NCBI RefSeq assembly: GCF_014652535.1
Contig: NZ_BMYZ01000001.1
Location: forward strand, 310,001-374,000
DNA from: Cellvibrio zantedeschiae
GTDB taxonomy: Bacteria; Pseudomonadota; Gammaproteobacteria; Pseudomonadales; Cellvibrionaceae
Reading direction: 5' to 3'
Length of the DNA: 64,000 nt
The notes beneath the pieces were generated by a model. It had not been told where the DNA came from and ran no database searches. It saw only the letters and a program-made list of their open reading frames with translations. Numbering within the stretch: the stretch's first letter is position 1; every line of letters starts with the position of its first letter. Below are positions 1 through 11,502 of this stretch, piece after piece. Made by a program: the position numbers and the translations under genes.

Positions 1-35
1 GCGCGATCATGAGAGTCGCGGAGAAAATTTCTTAA
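1..35 (+). CDS. rsmH: RsmH (MraW) 16S rRNA methyltransferase, C-terminal end only
   Basis: Reading from base 3, the window opens with the residues AIMRVAEKIS followed by a TAA stop at 33-35. RsmH proteins commonly end in a similar ARSAxxRVAEK stretch, and rsmH lies directly upstream of ftsL in gammaproteobacterial dcw clusters. RsmH methylates 16S rRNA C1402. Only ten codons are visible, so the call rests on the short tail plus position. Confidence 0.75.
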   Translation, partial: AIMRVAEKIS

Positions 36-75
36 TAATTAATTAAAAACGATCACACAAATTAATAGGAACATC

Positions 76-387
76 ATGAGTCAATACCAATCAAGAACAC
101 CAAAACGCATAGCGCCTTGGGCGTTATTGTTGGTGGCTTGTCTCTGGATTTCGGTGATTGTTTCTGCGCTTGCAGTTGTGTCATCTACACAGCAAGTTCG
201 TCGTGACGTAAATCAATTGGAAACCCTGCGCCGTGAAGCCTCTCATTTGCAGGTTGAGTGGGGGCAATATTTACTCGAAGAAAGTACTTGGGCTGCGTAC
301 AGTCGAATCGAAGGCATAGCAAATAAAGAATTAAACATGATTGCACCAACAACTGAGCATGTGGTGATGGTGCCTGCTGATGATTAG
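76..387 (+). CDS. ftsL: Cell division protein FtsL
   Basis: This small bitopic inner-membrane protein of 103 residues belongs to the FtsQ-FtsL-FtsB subcomplex that activates septal wall synthesis by FtsW-FtsI. One transmembrane segment (about residues 14-36) is followed by a heptad-like periplasmic stretch (about 38-75) suited to a coiled coil with FtsB. AGGA precedes the ATG at normal spacing. Its 3' end overlaps ftsI by 8 bases, indicating coupled translation. Sequence conservation in FtsL is low; the assignment relies on size, topology and position. Confidence 0.93.
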   Translation: MSQYQSRTPKRIAPWALLLVACLWISVIVSALAVVSSTQQVRRDVNQLETLRREASHLQVEWGQYLLEESTWAAYSRIEGIANKELNMIAPTTEHVVMVPADD

Positions 388-2257
388 AACCTCCTATGCC
401 AAAACTCTTGAGAGTAATCCGCAAATACCAAAACCGCGCAGCCCATTAAAGGTTGCGCGTTGGCGTTTTTATTGTGTCGTAGGTGTGATGGGCGTTTTAG
501 TATTTGTGCTAATTGGGCACGTCGCCAGTTTGCAGGTTTTACCAAACGCCGATAAGGGTTTTGAATTTTTACAGGTGCAAGGCGAAGCGCGCACTTTACG
601 GAATGAATTAATCCCGGCTTATCGCGGTGTAATTACTGATCGCAATGGTGCTCCGCTCGCGGTGAGCACGCCGGTTGCAACTCTTTGGGCGAATCCAAAA
701 GTGTTGCTGCAATCGCCACAACGTTTTGCAGAATTGGCAAAAGCTCTAGGTATCAATAAAGCGGATATGGAATCTCGCCTAACACGTTATGCCAGTAAAG
801 AGTTTATGTATTTGCAGCGCCAAATGGCCCCTGATGCCGCACAAAAAATTATGGATTTGGATATTCCAGGCGTAAACGTACAAACGGAATACCATCGTTA
901 TTATCCTGCGGGTGAAGTGGTTTCGCATTTGGTTGGTATGACAGATGTTGATGATCGCGGTCAAGAAGGCATGGAAATGGCTTATGACGTTTGGCTGAGC
1001 GGTGAAAATGGTTCCAAGCAAGTCCTTAAGGATTTAAAAGGCCGTACCGTTAAAGAGTTGCAATTAATTAAAGCGGCGCGTGCCGGACAAAATCTCACCT
1101 TGAGCATCGATTTACGTTTGCAATATCTCGCTTATCGCGAATTAAAAAAAGCGGTGGAAGATAGCAGTGGAATTGCGGGTTCACTGGTGATTTTAGATGT
1201 AGAAAGTGGTGAGGTTTTGGCGATCACTAACTATCCATCATACAACCCAAATGATCGTGGTCAGGCAAAAGGCCAAGCTTTACGCAATCGCGCAATCACC
1301 GATATTTATGAGCCGGGTTCAACCATGAAACCGCTGGCAATTTTGGCCGCATTGGAATCCGGAAAATTTAAATCTACTGATGTTATTGATACAAATCCAG
1401 GTCGGTTTTTAGTAGGCACAAAAACAATTACCGATGACGGTTTTAACTATGGTGTGCTGGATTTGCCCATGGCAATTGCAAAATCCAGCAACATCGCCAT
1501 GTCAAAAATTGCATTGCAGTTAGATGCAAATGCTTTAACAAATATGTATAGCCGTTTGGGGATTGGTCACCCAACAGGAACTTATTTTCCTGGCGAATCA
1601 TCTGGTCGTGTTCCAGCACTTAAAGTTGGTCAGCTTATTGAGCGTTGCAACGTAGCTTTCGGATATGCAATGAATTTGACTGTGCTGCAAGTAGTGCAAG
1701 CTTATTCGGTGATTGCTAACGGAGGAGTGAAGCGCCCCATCTCTTTAACAAAAATAGACGTAGCTCCCAAAGGCGAAGTCGTTGTCGATAAAAAATATAC
1801 CGATGAAGTAAAAAATATGTTGTTACGTGTTGTGGGTACTGAGGGTACCGGTAAACGCGCGCGTACAATTTCATACACAGTTGCTGGAAAAACAGGAACT
1901 GCTTTCAAGTCTATTGCCGGTCATTACACACACAAGCAAATTTCTTCATTCGTAGGTATGGCACCTGTAGAAAATCCGCGCATTGTTGCCATGGTTGTTA
2001 TTGATGAGCCACAAGGTGCGGGTACAACGGCAAATGGCGGCATGGTTGCGGCGCCCGCATTTTCTAAAGTGGCTGAAGATGCATTACGTATGTTGCAAGT
2101 TCCACCGGATGCAACCATTGAGCAGGTTGAGGAAGTAAAAGCATTTGCCGCTCGAACAGCTAAGCAAGCTGCGGACAAAGCAGCGAAATTAAAAGCCCAG
2201 CAAGAAGCAGAGCAGTTGCCCGTGGTTCAATCACAGGAGGCGCTGCCAATTCAATGA
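380..2257 (+). CDS. ftsI: Peptidoglycan transpeptidase FtsI (PBP3)
   Basis: Class B penicillin-binding protein of 625 residues that crosslinks peptidoglycan at the division septum as partner of FtsW. A transmembrane anchor lies at about residues 28-50, then the PBP dimerisation domain, then the transpeptidase domain. All three catalytic motifs are present: STMK with nucleophile Ser314, SSN at 369-371 and KTGT at 504-507. The C-terminus carries an Ala/Lys/Gln-rich tail of about 40 residues beyond the catalytic domain. It overlaps ftsL by 8 bases and murE by 4. Confidence 0.97.
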   Translation: MIRTSYAKTLESNPQIPKPRSPLKVARWRFYCVVGVMGVLVFVLIGHVASLQVLPNADKGFEFLQVQGEARTLRNELIPAYRGVITDRNGAPLAVSTPVATLWANPKVLLQSPQRFAELAKALGINKADMESRLTRYASKEFMYLQRQMAPDAAQKIMDLDIPGVNVQTEYHRYYPAGEVVSHLVGMTDVDDRGQEGMEMAYDVWLSGENGSKQVLKDLKGRTVKELQLIKAARAGQNLTLSIDLRLQYLAYRELKKAVEDSSGIAGSLVILDVESGEVLAITNYPSYNPNDRGQAKGQALRNRAITDIYEPGSTMKPLAILAALESGKFKSTDVIDTNPGRFLVGTKTITDDGFNYGVLDLPMAIAKSSNIAMSKIALQLDANALTNMYSRLGIGHPTGTYFPGESSGRVPALKVGQLIERCNVAFGYAMNLTVLQVVQAYSVIANGGVKRPISLTKIDVAPKGEVVVDKKYTDEVKNMLLRVVGTEGTGKRARTISYTVAGKTGTAFKSIAGHYTHKQISSFVGMAPVENPRIVAMVVIDEPQGAGTTANGGMVAAPAFSKVAEDALRMLQVPPDATIEQVEEVKAFAARTAKQAADKAAKLKAQQEAEQLPVVQSQEALPIQ

Positions 2258-3849
2258 TGCCGCTCTCACAAAGAATCACCTTACAGAATTTATTGCCCGG
2301 CATAAATTTGGGTAGCGCAGCACCAATAAATATTAGCGGTGTGAAATTAGATTCACGTGCAATTGAGCCTGGCGACGTTTTTATTGCGTTAGTTGGTGCA
2401 AAAATTGATGGGCGTCAATTTATTGCTAAAGCAATTGAACAAGGCGCTGTGGGAATTTTGGTTGAAGCTGATAAGCAATGGCAGGGCACCAATTGGATTG
2501 GCAAAGTACCGGTTATTGCAATTGATGGTTTGGCAAATCAGGTAAGCCAAATTGCCGGAAATTTCTATGCGCATCCAAGTCTGCGTTGTCGTTTGATTGG
2601 TGTGACCGGCACCAATGGAAAAACAACGTGCGCACTCCTGATTGCGCAGCTCGCGGCTTTACTCGCCACACATAAAGCGGAGACTGCGGGAGTCGTGGGG
2701 ACTTTGGGTTTTGGTGTCCTGGATGCTAATTCCCTGGCACCTCTGGACCAACAAATTAGTGCAATACAGTCAACGGGTTTAACGACCCCTGACCCGGTCA
2801 CACTTCAAAAAATTCTAGCCGACTTAGTCGAACAAAAAGCAAAGACTATCGCAATAGAGGTTTCATCGCACAGTTTGGTTTTAGGTCGAGTTGCTGCGTT
2901 GCAATTTGATACGGCTATTTTTACCAACCTCACCCAGGATCATCTGGATTTTCATGGTGACTTAGCAAGCTATGGCAAAGCCAAAGCGCAATTATTAAAG
3001 CACGCCAATTTGAAATACGCGATTGTAAATGCGGATGATGCATGGGCAAAAAATCTGCTAGAGCAAATGCCAGAAAATGTATCAGCCGTTAGTTTTTCTA
3101 TAAACAATAATGATGCAGATGTGTATTTATCAAATCTTACATTAACTGCAAGCGGAGCTAGTGCCCAGCTTCACTCTCCTTGGGGCGTAGCAGAACTAAT
3201 CGCACCTTTTATCGGCAAATTTAATTTGAGTAATTTGTTGGCGGTTATTGCTGCTATGTGTGTAGGTGATGCAGATCTTAAATCGGTAATGAATTTAATT
3301 CCTCAGTTGCAAGCTGCTCCTGGTCGCATGCAATCGGTTGTTTTGGATGATAGCCAACAAGACATCCAAGTGATTGTTGATTATGCACATACACCGGATG
3401 CACTTGAAAATACACTTCAGGCGATTCGTGAGCATACACAATCAAGAGTTTGGTCAGTATTTGGATGTGGTGGTGATCGCGATAAAACCAAGCGCCCTTT
3501 AATGGGCCGAGTTGCTGAAATGCACAGCGATTACGTCATCATCACTAATGATAATCCCCGCAACGAAGAACCCTCTGCTATAGCAGCAGACATTATCCGC
3601 GGGTTACATAATCCGAATGGTTGTTTAGTTATTGCAGATCGTGCTCAGGCAATCGACTTTGCGATTCAACAAGCAAAGTCAGGTGATTTAATTTTAATTG
3701 CAGGTAAAGGTCATGAGGATTATCAGATTTTTGCCGAACAAACGATTGCGTTTAGTGACACCAAGCAAGCGCGTTTGGCGTTGCAGCGTCGTATTGCAAA
3801 ACGTGATTTAGAAAATTTCAATGAACAAGATCAACAGGGGAGCTTGTGA
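2254..3849 (+). CDS. murE: MurE, UDP-MurNAc-tripeptide synthetase (meso-DAP adding)
   Basis: Cytoplasmic Mur ligase of 531 residues that adds the third stem-peptide residue to UDP-MurNAc-L-Ala-D-Glu with ATP. The P-loop GTNGKT is at residues 119-124. The DNPR motif at 433-436 is the known signature of enzymes choosing meso-diaminopimelate over lysine. Two ATG codons one codon apart (2254 and 2257) overlap the ftsI stop; either could be used. The 3' end overlaps murF by 4 bases. Confidence 0.97.
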   Translation: MMPLSQRITLQNLLPGINLGSAAPINISGVKLDSRAIEPGDVFIALVGAKIDGRQFIAKAIEQGAVGILVEADKQWQGTNWIGKVPVIAIDGLANQVSQIAGNFYAHPSLRCRLIGVTGTNGKTTCALLIAQLAALLATHKAETAGVVGTLGFGVLDANSLAPLDQQISAIQSTGLTTPDPVTLQKILADLVEQKAKTIAIEVSSHSLVLGRVAALQFDTAIFTNLTQDHLDFHGDLASYGKAKAQLLKHANLKYAIVNADDAWAKNLLEQMPENVSAVSFSINNNDADVYLSNLTLTASGASAQLHSPWGVAELIAPFIGKFNLSNLLAVIAAMCVGDADLKSVMNLIPQLQAAPGRMQSVVLDDSQQDIQVIVDYAHTPDALENTLQAIREHTQSRVWSVFGCGGDRDKTKRPLMGRVAEMHSDYVIITNDNPRNEEPSAIAADIIRGLHNPNGCLVIADRAQAIDFAIQQAKSGDLILIAGKGHEDYQIFAEQTIAFSDTKQARLALQRRIAKRDLENFNEQDQQGSL

Positions 3850-5228
3850 TGATTGCGCCTCTGACATTAACTCAGGTTGCAGAATACTGCCGAAACTCGC
3901 TCAACGCTGAAGTGCATAATGGTGATGTGGCATTTACGAATGTTAATACCGATACCCGTACATTAGTGGCAGGTGATTTGTTTGTAGCTTTACGTGGTGA
4001 AAATTTTGATGCGCATAATTTTTTGCAGCAAGCTGCTGCAAAAAATGTCTGTGGATTAGTTGTTGAAAAATTTGATCCGAGTGTCAATTTGCCGCAATTG
4101 ATTGTAAAAGATACCTTGTTGGCATTGGGTCAAATTGCGGCTATGAACCGTAATGCATTTAATAAGCCGGTGTTAGCTATTACTGGCAGCAGCGGAAAAA
4201 CCACTGTCAAAACCATGCTTGCAGATATTTTGCGTGAGTGTGGAGATGTTCATGCCACTAAAGGTAATCTCAATAATCATATTGGCGTACCGCTTACGTT
4301 ATTACAGTTAAATGCAAATCATGATTTTGCTGTAATAGAAATGGGTGCAAGTGCGATTGGTGAAATAGAATATTTGTGCTCCCTTGCACGTCCACAAGTC
4401 ACCATGATTAACAATGTCATGCCTGCACATATCGCAGGTTTTGGTTCTATCGAGGGCGTTGCTAAAGCGAAGGGTGAAATTTACCAAGGCTTAACGTCTG
4501 CTGATATTGCTGTTGTTAATATAGATGACAAATTTTCCGCACAATGGCTGGTAAATCTTAATGCTCCAGCTACTCGAGTATCGCTTCACAACACTCAAGC
4601 CGATTGCTATTCAGAAAAAATTACTTTCTCTGCAGATTCGGTTGCATTCGATTTAGTAATTCACGATAAAAAAATTCCAGTCTCTATAAATGCTTTAGGT
4701 GAGCACAGTGTGCGCAACGCGTTAATGGCTGCTGCTATGGCTCATGCGGTTGGCGCGAGCTTGGAGAGTATCAAGCAAGGCTTGGGTAATTTTTCTGCCG
4801 TTGGTGGTCGTATGAGTCGACACATTGGCACCAATCAATCGTTAATTATTGATGATAGCTATAACGCTAACCCTGGTTCGGTACGCGTTGCAATTGATGT
4901 GTTGGCTGCGCGCAATGGAAAGCGAATTTTAGTTTTGGGTGATTTGGCAGAGCTCGGCGCAAACGCCGAAAGTCTTCATGCCCAATTGGGCGCTTATGCC
5001 AAGCAACAAAACATTGATCATTTTTATACCTTGGGTGTGTTAACAAAACATGCTAGCGAAAGCTTTGGTTCACAAGTTGACCAGCATCATTTTGTCGAGC
5101 GCGACTTATTGATCGCAGCGTTAAAAAAACAAGCAACACCTGACACAACAATTTTAATCAAAGGTTCTCGCAGCGCCAAAATGGATTTGGTGGTGAGTGC
5201 ACTTTGCTCCAGCGGAGAAAACCACTAA
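3846..5228 (+). CDS. murF: MurF, UDP-MurNAc-pentapeptide synthetase
   Basis: Mur ligase of 460 residues that adds D-Ala-D-Ala to the UDP-MurNAc-tripeptide, the last cytoplasmic step in making the pentapeptide precursor. The ATP-binding GSSGKTT is at residues 114-120. The central domain has the [14 protein letters not shown] segment typical of MurF, and DDSYNANP is present in the C-terminal third. The start overlaps the murE stop, and the stop shares one base with the mraY start (TAATG). Confidence 0.97.
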   Translation: MMIAPLTLTQVAEYCRNSLNAEVHNGDVAFTNVNTDTRTLVAGDLFVALRGENFDAHNFLQQAAAKNVCGLVVEKFDPSVNLPQLIVKDTLLALGQIAAMNRNAFNKPVLAITGSSGKTTVKTMLADILRECGDVHATKGNLNNHIGVPLTLLQLNANHDFAVIEMGASAIGEIEYLCSLARPQVTMINNVMPAHIAGFGSIEGVAKAKGEIYQGLTSADIAVVNIDDKFSAQWLVNLNAPATRVSLHNTQADCYSEKITFSADSVAFDLVIHDKKIPVSINALGEHSVRNALMAAAMAHAVGASLESIKQGLGNFSAVGGRMSRHIGTNQSLIIDDSYNANPGSVRVAIDVLAARNGKRILVLGDLAELGANAESLHAQLGAYAKQQNIDHFYTLGVLTKHASESFGSQVDQHHFVERDLLIAALKKQATPDTTILIKGSRSAKMDLVVSALCSSGENH

Positions 5229-6310
5229 TGCTATTTTGGCTTGCAGAACAATTAAAAGAACACGTTCATGGGTTTGCTGTATTTCAGTACCTGACCTTGC
5301 GTGCCATCCTTGGTGTGCTTACGGCTTTGGGAATTTCCTTGCTGCTAGGTCCCTGGTTTATTCGCCGCTTGAGTGAATTAAAAATTGGTCAATCAGTTCG
5401 CAATGATGGTCCGCAAACACATTTGTCCAAATCGGGTACGCCAACTATGGGTGGCGCACTCATTTTGGTTGCAATATTTGCGAGTACATTACTGTGGTCT
5501 GATTTAAGTAATCGTTATGTTTGGGTGGTTATGATTGTCACCGCAATCTTTGGTGCAGTAGGTTGGGTGGATGACTATCGTAAAGTTGCGAAAAAAGATT
5601 CACGCGGCTTGCCTGCACGCTGGAAATATTTTTGGCAATCCATTGCAGGTTTTGGTGCAGCAATATTTTTGTATTACGCAGCAGCTACTCCTGCGGAGAC
5701 ACAACTCTTTATTCCCTTCTTTAAAAATGTTGCGCTTGATTTAGGTCTTTTTTATATCGTTTTTTCTTATTTCGTCATTGTCGGAACAAGTAATGCGGTA
5801 AATCTAACGGACGGCTTGGATGGCTTGGCAATTATGCCGTGTGTAATGGTTGCGGGTGCTTTGGCGTTAATTGCGTATTTGGCCGGTAACTTAAAGTTTT
5901 CTGATTATCTTCATATTGCATACATTCCTGGCGCTGGCGAATTGGTTGTTTTTTGCTGCGCAATGGTAGGTGCTGGTTTGGGCTTTTTATGGTTCAACAC
6001 CTATCCGGCAACGGTATTTATGGGCGACGTAGGTGCGCTTGCATTAGGCGCGGCGCTGGGTGTAATCGCCGTTATTGTCCGTCACGAAATTGTACTGTTC
6101 ATTATGGGCGGCATTTTCGTACTGGAAACCGTTTCCGTAATTTTGCAGGTTGCCTCATTTAAATTAACTGGAAAACGCATTTTCCGTATGGCGCCTATAC
6201 ATCACCATTTTGAATTAAAAGGTTGGCCGGAGCCGCGCGTGATTGTGCGTTTCTGGATTATTACCTTGATGTTGGTATTAATCGGTTTAGCAACACTGAA
6301 GATTCGTTAA
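5228..6310 (+). CDS. mraY: MraY, phospho-MurNAc-pentapeptide translocase
   Basis: Polytopic inner-membrane enzyme that transfers phospho-MurNAc-pentapeptide to undecaprenyl phosphate to make lipid I. I chose the ATG at 5228, overlapping the murF stop by one base. It gives MLFWLAEQL and exactly 360 residues, the usual length, whereas an upstream in-frame start would read back into murF. Family motifs seen include GTPTMGG, the [11 protein letters not shown] segment with its acidic residues, and MAPIHHHFE near the C-terminus. Confidence 0.97.
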   Translation: MLFWLAEQLKEHVHGFAVFQYLTLRAILGVLTALGISLLLGPWFIRRLSELKIGQSVRNDGPQTHLSKSGTPTMGGALILVAIFASTLLWSDLSNRYVWVVMIVTAIFGAVGWVDDYRKVAKKDSRGLPARWKYFWQSIAGFGAAIFLYYAAATPAETQLFIPFFKNVALDLGLFYIVFSYFVIVGTSNAVNLTDGLDGLAIMPCVMVAGALALIAYLAGNLKFSDYLHIAYIPGAGELVVFCCAMVGAGLGFLWFNTYPATVFMGDVGALALGAALGVIAVIVRHEIVLFIMGGIFVLETVSVILQVASFKLTGKRIFRMAPIHHHFELKGWPEPRVIVRFWIITLMLVLIGLATLKIR

Positions 6311-6357
6311 TCCATTCTCGCGTAGCGAGATGCCTTTAAAAAGGTTGAGAAAAAGCT

Positions 6358-7722
6358 GTGACACAAATGATCGCCACAAATCGCATTAAAGCTGTTATCG
6401 GTACCGGGATTACTGGTTTATCGGTAGCGCGTTTTCTTGCGCAACAACAAAAGGCATTTGTGTTGCTGGATACTCGTACTTGTCCACCCAATATCGAAAA
6501 AATTAAAGCTGAGTTTCCTGAAATACAGTTAGAGCTTGGTGAATTAAATGTAGATACTTTGCTCAGCTGCGAAGAAATTATTGTTAGCCCGGGTATATCA
6601 GTCGAAACACCTGCTATAGCTGCGGCTAAGGCTGCGAACATTCCTGTGGTTGGCGATATTGAATTATTTGTGCGTTATGCGAAAGCACCAATTGTTGCTA
6701 TCACCGGCTCCAATGCGAAAAGTACGGTGACAACTTTAGTCGGCGAGATGGCAAGCAAAGCGGGAATTAAAGTTGCTGTCGGTGGAAATTTGGGAACCCC
6801 CGCGCTGGAGCTTCTGGCGGATGATATTGAGCTGTATGTGATGGAACTGTCCAGCTTTCAGCTAGAAACGGTGACCAAACTCAATGCCAAAGTTGCGACT
6901 ATTTTAAATATCAGTGCTGACCATCTCGATCGTTACCCTGATATGCGCGCTTATATTCTCGCCAAATTACGTGTTTATTTTGGTGCGGAAAATATTGTTG
7001 TTAACCGTAATGATGTGCTTACGCACCCGCCGTTAGCGGCGAATGTTAAACCTATCTATTTTGGTGGTAAGGCAGATTTTGGTAGCTTTGGTCTTATTGA
7101 AGAAGATGGTGAAACTTTTCTGGCAAAAAATTTAAAGCCATTGCTGTCTTCGCGAGAATTAAAAATTAGCGGTAAACATAACCTTGATAACGCCTTGGCT
7201 GCTTTAGCTTTGGGTGATGCGGCGGGTATTCCAATAACGGCGATGGTTGAAACGCTTAAAGAGTTTCGCGGCTTACATCATCGCTGCGAATACGTGGCTA
7301 CCAAAAATGGTGTAGATTTTTATAACGATTCCAAGGGCACGAATATTGGTGCAACAGTTGCGGCGATTAATGGATTAGCTCGTTCACCGGCGCAATTAAT
7401 TGTTATTGCCGGTGGTGAAGGCAAGGGGCAAGACTTTTCTGAATTAAAACCTGCGCTGGCCAAAAATACCTGTCGTTTGGTTTTAATTGGTCGTGACGCG
7501 CCAGTCATTGCTGATGCTATAAAAGATGTTGCTCAATATGAATTCGCTGATTCTATGCAGGATGCCATTCATAAATCATTTGCGCGCGCTAATTCGGGTG
7601 ATGCGGTGTTGTTATCACCCGCATGTGCAAGCTTCGATATGTTCAAAAACTATGAAGATCGTGGCGAACAATTTTGTGTCGGCGTATTGGCCCTTCAGGA
7701 AAAGGAGCCAGTTAAGTCATGA
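6358..7722 (+). CDS. murD: MurD, UDP-MurNAc-L-alanine:D-glutamate ligase
   Basis: Cytoplasmic Mur ligase of 454 residues that adds D-glutamate to UDP-MurNAc-L-alanine. The N-terminal [13 protein letters not shown] stretch is the UDP-substrate Rossmann region. The ATP loop reads GSNAKST at residues 117-123, with Ala where many MurD have Gly, as I recall also for pseudomonads. The start is GTG at 6358; an ATG three codons later (6367) is an alternative. It overlaps ftsW by 4 bases (ATGA). The 47-base gap after mraY is one of the few real gaps in the mur block. Confidence 0.95.
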   Translation: MTQMIATNRIKAVIGTGITGLSVARFLAQQQKAFVLLDTRTCPPNIEKIKAEFPEIQLELGELNVDTLLSCEEIIVSPGISVETPAIAAAKAANIPVVGDIELFVRYAKAPIVAITGSNAKSTVTTLVGEMASKAGIKVAVGGNLGTPALELLADDIELYVMELSSFQLETVTKLNAKVATILNISADHLDRYPDMRAYILAKLRVYFGAENIVVNRNDVLTHPPLAANVKPIYFGGKADFGSFGLIEEDGETFLAKNLKPLLSSRELKISGKHNLDNALAALALGDAAGIPITAMVETLKEFRGLHHRCEYVATKNGVDFYNDSKGTNIGATVAAINGLARSPAQLIVIAGGEGKGQDFSELKPALAKNTCRLVLIGRDAPVIADAIKDVAQYEFADSMQDAIHKSFARANSGDAVLLSPACASFDMFKNYEDRGEQFCVGVLALQEKEPVKS

Positions 7723-8942
7723 CATCAGCCAATGCCATGTCATCTTACCAAGGTTCGAGTTTAACCTTGGGGCAGCGCGTAGATTGGCCGCTACTGTGTT
7801 TGTGGTTTGTGTTGCTATCCGTAGGATTAGTAATGGTGTCATCCGCATCCATTTCTTTTTCGGGAGCCTCGAAGTTCACGCATTACGACGCTTGGTATTT
7901 TGCGAAACGCCACTCGATATATTTGGTGATGGGTTTAATGTTGGCGATCTTCGTTGTCGCTATCCCAATTAGCATATGGGAAAAATACGCCGCACATTTT
8001 TTAATTTTTACCTTATTCCTTCTGCTCATTGTATTAATTCCTGGAATAGGCCATCGCGTTAATGGCAGCCGGCGCTGGTTGAATCTCGGCTTCATCATGG
8101 TTCAGGCTTCCGAGATTGCAAAAGTTTGCGCGATTATATTTTTTGCCAGTTTTTTCTCGCGTCGCTATCACGAGTTACATTTTGGTTGGCAGGGGTTTTT
8201 AAAGCCGTTGCTGTTGTTGGGCGTGTTTGTATTTCTGCTTTTGCTTGAGCCGGATTTTGGTAGCTCGGTGGTATTAACGGTGACAGTTATATCCATGATG
8301 TTCATCGCCGGCGTTCGTATTTGGCACTTCATGTTGCTCATTATTATTGCCGTAACCGGCATGGCATCCGTAGCTATCTTCTCACCCTACCGTATGCAAC
8401 GTTTGGTTACTTATTTGGATCCTTGGGCCGATCCTTTAAATGGCGGCTATCAATTAACCCAGTCACTAATTGGTTTTGGTCGCGGTGAGTGGACTGGTTT
8501 AGGTTTAGGAAACAGTTTGCAAAAATTATTCTTTTTGCCGGAAGCACACACGGATTTTATTTTCGCGATTATCGCTGAGGAGTTCGGATTACTGGGCGCT
8601 GTTGTGATGGTGGGTTTATTCGCTGCCTTGGTAGTTCGCATTATTATGGTTGCCAAAAATAATTTGGCGCGCGGAAAAGTCTTTGCTGCGTTGGCTACCT
8701 TTGGTGTGGCGATCCTATTTAGCTTTCAGGTATTTGTAAATATTGGCGTGTCTTCCGGTTTGCTACCTACAAAAGGGCTGACTTTACCATTCATAAGTTA
8801 CGGTGGAAGTAGCCTATTAATATGCTGCGCATTAATGGCATTTGTTTTGCGGGCACAGTGGGAAGTTGCTGGGTTAAATGGTGCAGAAGCTGTTGCATCA
8901 CCTAAAGCTGAAAGCTCAAAACGTAAGGCTGTGATGTTATGA
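7719..8942 (+). CDS. ftsW: FtsW, septal peptidoglycan glycosyltransferase
   Basis: SEDS-family polytopic membrane protein of 407 residues that polymerises lipid II at the septum with FtsI. About ten hydrophobic segments are visible. Family hallmarks include the RWLNLG segment after the fourth helix, the [15 protein letters not shown] stretch in the large periplasmic loop, and the C-terminal [22 protein letters not shown] overlaps link it to murD upstream and murG downstream. Confidence 0.96.
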   Translation: MTSANAMSSYQGSSLTLGQRVDWPLLCLWFVLLSVGLVMVSSASISFSGASKFTHYDAWYFAKRHSIYLVMGLMLAIFVVAIPISIWEKYAAHFLIFTLFLLLIVLIPGIGHRVNGSRRWLNLGFIMVQASEIAKVCAIIFFASFFSRRYHELHFGWQGFLKPLLLLGVFVFLLLLEPDFGSSVVLTVTVISMMFIAGVRIWHFMLLIIIAVTGMASVAIFSPYRMQRLVTYLDPWADPLNGGYQLTQSLIGFGRGEWTGLGLGNSLQKLFFLPEAHTDFIFAIIAEEFGLLGAVVMVGLFAALVVRIIMVAKNNLARGKVFAALATFGVAILFSFQVFVNIGVSSGLLPTKGLTLPFISYGGSSLLICCALMAFVLRAQWEVAGLNGAEAVASPKAESSKRKAVML

Positions 8943-10060
8943 CGTCAAACCTGTTTCAGCTAAACGCTAAGAATTTAACTGTCATGATCATGGCAGGCGG
9001 CACTGGTGGGCATGTGTTTCCTGCATTAGCCGTTGCCGATGTGCTTCGCAAAAGTGGCGCTCATGTGGAATGGTTAGGCACGCCTCGTGGAATTGAAAAC
9101 TCTCTCATACCCGCTGCAAATATTGAGTTGCATCATATTCGCGTGGAAGGGGTGAGAGGACGTGGTTTTATCGGTCTGGTTAAAGCACCTTTCTTAATTG
9201 CGATGGCAATTTTGCAAGCTGTGTCGGTATTTAGAAAAGTAAAACCCAATGTAGTTATCGGCTTTGGCGGGTTTGCTTCTGGGCCTGGTGGAGTTGCAGC
9301 AAAAATGTTGGGTATACCATTAATTATTCATGAGCAAAATGCTGTAGCCGGAACAACAAATCGATTGTTATCAAAAATAGCAACACGAGTGCTAGCAGCT
9401 TTTTCAGGTGCGTTTTCTTCCGAAAAAATTGAATCGCAAATTGTTGGCAACCCTGTACGTGAAGATATTGCGAATTTGCCCGCTCCAACTAATCGTTACG
9501 ATGAGCGTGCAATAAAAGAAGAGACGCTTCATTTATTAGTTTTGGGCGGTAGCTTGGGTGCAAAGGCCATTAACGAACTTGTGCCTCAATCTTTGGGAAA
9601 AATATTGCCACAGGAAAGACCGTTTGTGCGTCATCAATCAGGAAAGAATCATCTTGAATCGACTATTGCAAGCTATATGCAATATCAAGTTAATGCAAAA
9701 GTAGATGCATTTGTTGATGACATGGCAGCCGCATATGCATGGGCCGATATTGTTATTTGCAGAGCTGGAGCTTTAACCGTAAGTGAATTAGCAGCTGCTG
9801 GTGTTGCGTCAGTATTGATTCCGCTCCCAACAGCAATTGACGATCACCAAACACGTAATGCCGATATTTTGGTAAAGGCGGACGCAGGTATTGTGCTTGC
9901 ACAAAAAGAATTAACAGCTGAAAAACTAACCGCTTTATTGACTGATCAATTGCATGAACGCGCCAATTTAAAACGCATGGCAACTAATGCGCGTTCGCTT
10001 GCGCTACCGCAAGCAGCAGAAACCGTTGCTACTATTTGTGTGGAGGTGGCCCGTGGATAA
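8939..10060 (+). CDS. murG: MurG, lipid II synthase (GlcNAc transferase)
   Basis: GT28 glycosyltransferase of 373 residues that transfers GlcNAc from UDP-GlcNAc to lipid I on the cytoplasmic membrane face. The N-terminal [14 protein letters not shown] is the first glycine-rich loop; [10 protein letters not shown] and the HEQNAVAG segment follow. The C-terminal UDP-GlcNAc site includes [15 protein letters not shown] and [15 protein letters not shown]. The start overlaps ftsW by 4 bases; the murC start lies inside its last codons. Confidence 0.97.
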   Translation: MTSNLFQLNAKNLTVMIMAGGTGGHVFPALAVADVLRKSGAHVEWLGTPRGIENSLIPAANIELHHIRVEGVRGRGFIGLVKAPFLIAMAILQAVSVFRKVKPNVVIGFGGFASGPGGVAAKMLGIPLIIHEQNAVAGTTNRLLSKIATRVLAAFSGAFSSEKIESQIVGNPVREDIANLPAPTNRYDERAIKEETLHLLVLGGSLGAKAINELVPQSLGKILPQERPFVRHQSGKNHLESTIASYMQYQVNAKVDAFVDDMAAAYAWADIVICRAGALTVSELAAAGVASVLIPLPTAIDDHQTRNADILVKADAGIVLAQKELTAEKLTALLTDQLHERANLKRMATNARSLALPQAAETVATICVEVARG

Positions 10061-11489
10061 GGCCGCAAAAAATATTAAAGATTATTACGAAGTTCCTGAA
10101 ATGCGCCGCATTCGTCGCATTCATTTTATTGGTATTGGCGGCGCAGGCATGAGCGGCATCGCAGAAGTATTGTTGAATCAAGGCTATGAAATATCTGGTT
10201 CGGATATTAAAGCATCAAGCGTTACTGAGTCGTTGGTTAAAAAAGGTGCCACTGTATTTGTTGGGCATGCATCTGAAAATGTTGTGGGTGCTGATGTAGT
10301 CGTAAATTCCAGTGCTGTGAATAATACAAATCCGGAAATTATTCACGCACGTAAACTGCGTATTCCTATTGTTCGCCGTGCAGAAATGCTGGGTGAGCTT
10401 ATGCGCTATCGCCATGGCATTGCAGTTGCCGGAACCCATGGTAAAACAACTACCACCAGTTTACTGGCATCAATCCTGGCAGCTGCGAAACAAGATCCCA
10501 CTTTTATTATTGGTGGTTTGGTTAATAGCACCGGAACCAATGCGCAATTAGGTGCAAGTCGCTATTTGGTTGCAGAAGCCGATGAAAGCGATGCATCTTT
10601 CTTACATCTTCAACCCATGGTTGCAATCGTAACCAATATAGATGCTGACCATATGGAGACTTATGGCGGCGATTTTTCAAAACTGAAAAAAACCTTTATC
10701 GATTTTTTACACAATTTACCTTTTTATGGTTTAGCTGTTTTGTGTGGTGAAGATCCTGTTGTACGCGACATTATTCCTGAAGTTGCCCGGCCAATTTTGA
10801 CTTATGGATTTAGCGAGAAATGTGATTTTCACGCAATCAATATCAAGCAATCAAAAATGCAATCTGAATTCGATGTGGTCCGCCCGGGTCATGATAAGCC
10901 TTTGCATATTCTGTTAAATGCGGTGGGTATTCATAACGTACTGAACGCTACAGCTGTTATTGCCGTTGCAACAGATGAAGGCATAAGTGACGAAGCCATT
11001 CAGCAGGGATTGGCAAACTTCCAGGGTGTTGGTCGCCGTTTTCAAGTTTACGGAAATTTTCCTATCGGTAGCGGTGAAGCAATGCTGGTCGACGATTACG
11101 GTCATCATCCTCGCGAAGTTGCCGCCGTCATCAAAGCGGTGCGTGATGGTTGGCCTGAACGACGTTTAGTTATGGTTTACCAGCCTCATCGCTACACTCG
11201 TACTCGCGATTTATACGAAGATTTTGTCGAAGTTTTATCTACAGTCGATTCATTAATCATGCTTGAAGTTTATAGCGCAGGCGAAGATGCCATTCCAGGA
11301 GCGGACAGTCGCCACTTGTGCCGAAGCATTCGTGCACGCGGCGTTATCGAACCCATTTTTGTAGAAACGGTAGATGGTGTTCCAGACATTATTAAAGATT
11401 TGGTTCGCGCAGGTGACATTGTGATCACTCAAGGTGCGGGCAATGTGGGTGTGTTATCGCCCGAATTGGCAAAACGAAATTTGCAGTGA
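10053..11489 (+). CDS. murC: MurC, UDP-MurNAc:L-alanine ligase
   Basis: Cytoplasmic Mur ligase that adds L-alanine to UDP-MurNAc, the first step of stem-peptide synthesis. I chose GTG at 10053 because GGAGG at 10042-10046 lies six bases upstream; it overlaps murG by 8 bases and gives 478 residues. ATG at 10101 is a weaker alternative, and a start further upstream would lie deep in murG. The N-terminus has [16 protein letters not shown] and the ATP loop GTHGKTT is at residues 127-133. EADESDASF and the C-terminal [11 protein letters not shown] segment also fit the family. Confidence 0.95.
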   Translation: MDKAAKNIKDYYEVPEMRRIRRIHFIGIGGAGMSGIAEVLLNQGYEISGSDIKASSVTESLVKKGATVFVGHASENVVGADVVVNSSAVNNTNPEIIHARKLRIPIVRRAEMLGELMRYRHGIAVAGTHGKTTTTSLLASILAAAKQDPTFIIGGLVNSTGTNAQLGASRYLVAEADESDASFLHLQPMVAIVTNIDADHMETYGGDFSKLKKTFIDFLHNLPFYGLAVLCGEDPVVRDIIPEVARPILTYGFSEKCDFHAINIKQSKMQSEFDVVRPGHDKPLHILLNAVGIHNVLNATAVIAVATDEGISDEAIQQGLANFQGVGRRFQVYGNFPIGSGEAMLVDDYGHHPREVAAVIKAVRDGWPERRLVMVYQPHRYTRTRDLYEDFVEVLSTVDSLIMLEVYSAGEDAIPGADSRHLCRSIRARGVIEPIFVETVDGVPDIIKDLVRAGDIVITQGAGNVGVLSPELAKRNLQ

Positions 11490-11502
11490 GGTTTTGACGT
11501 AA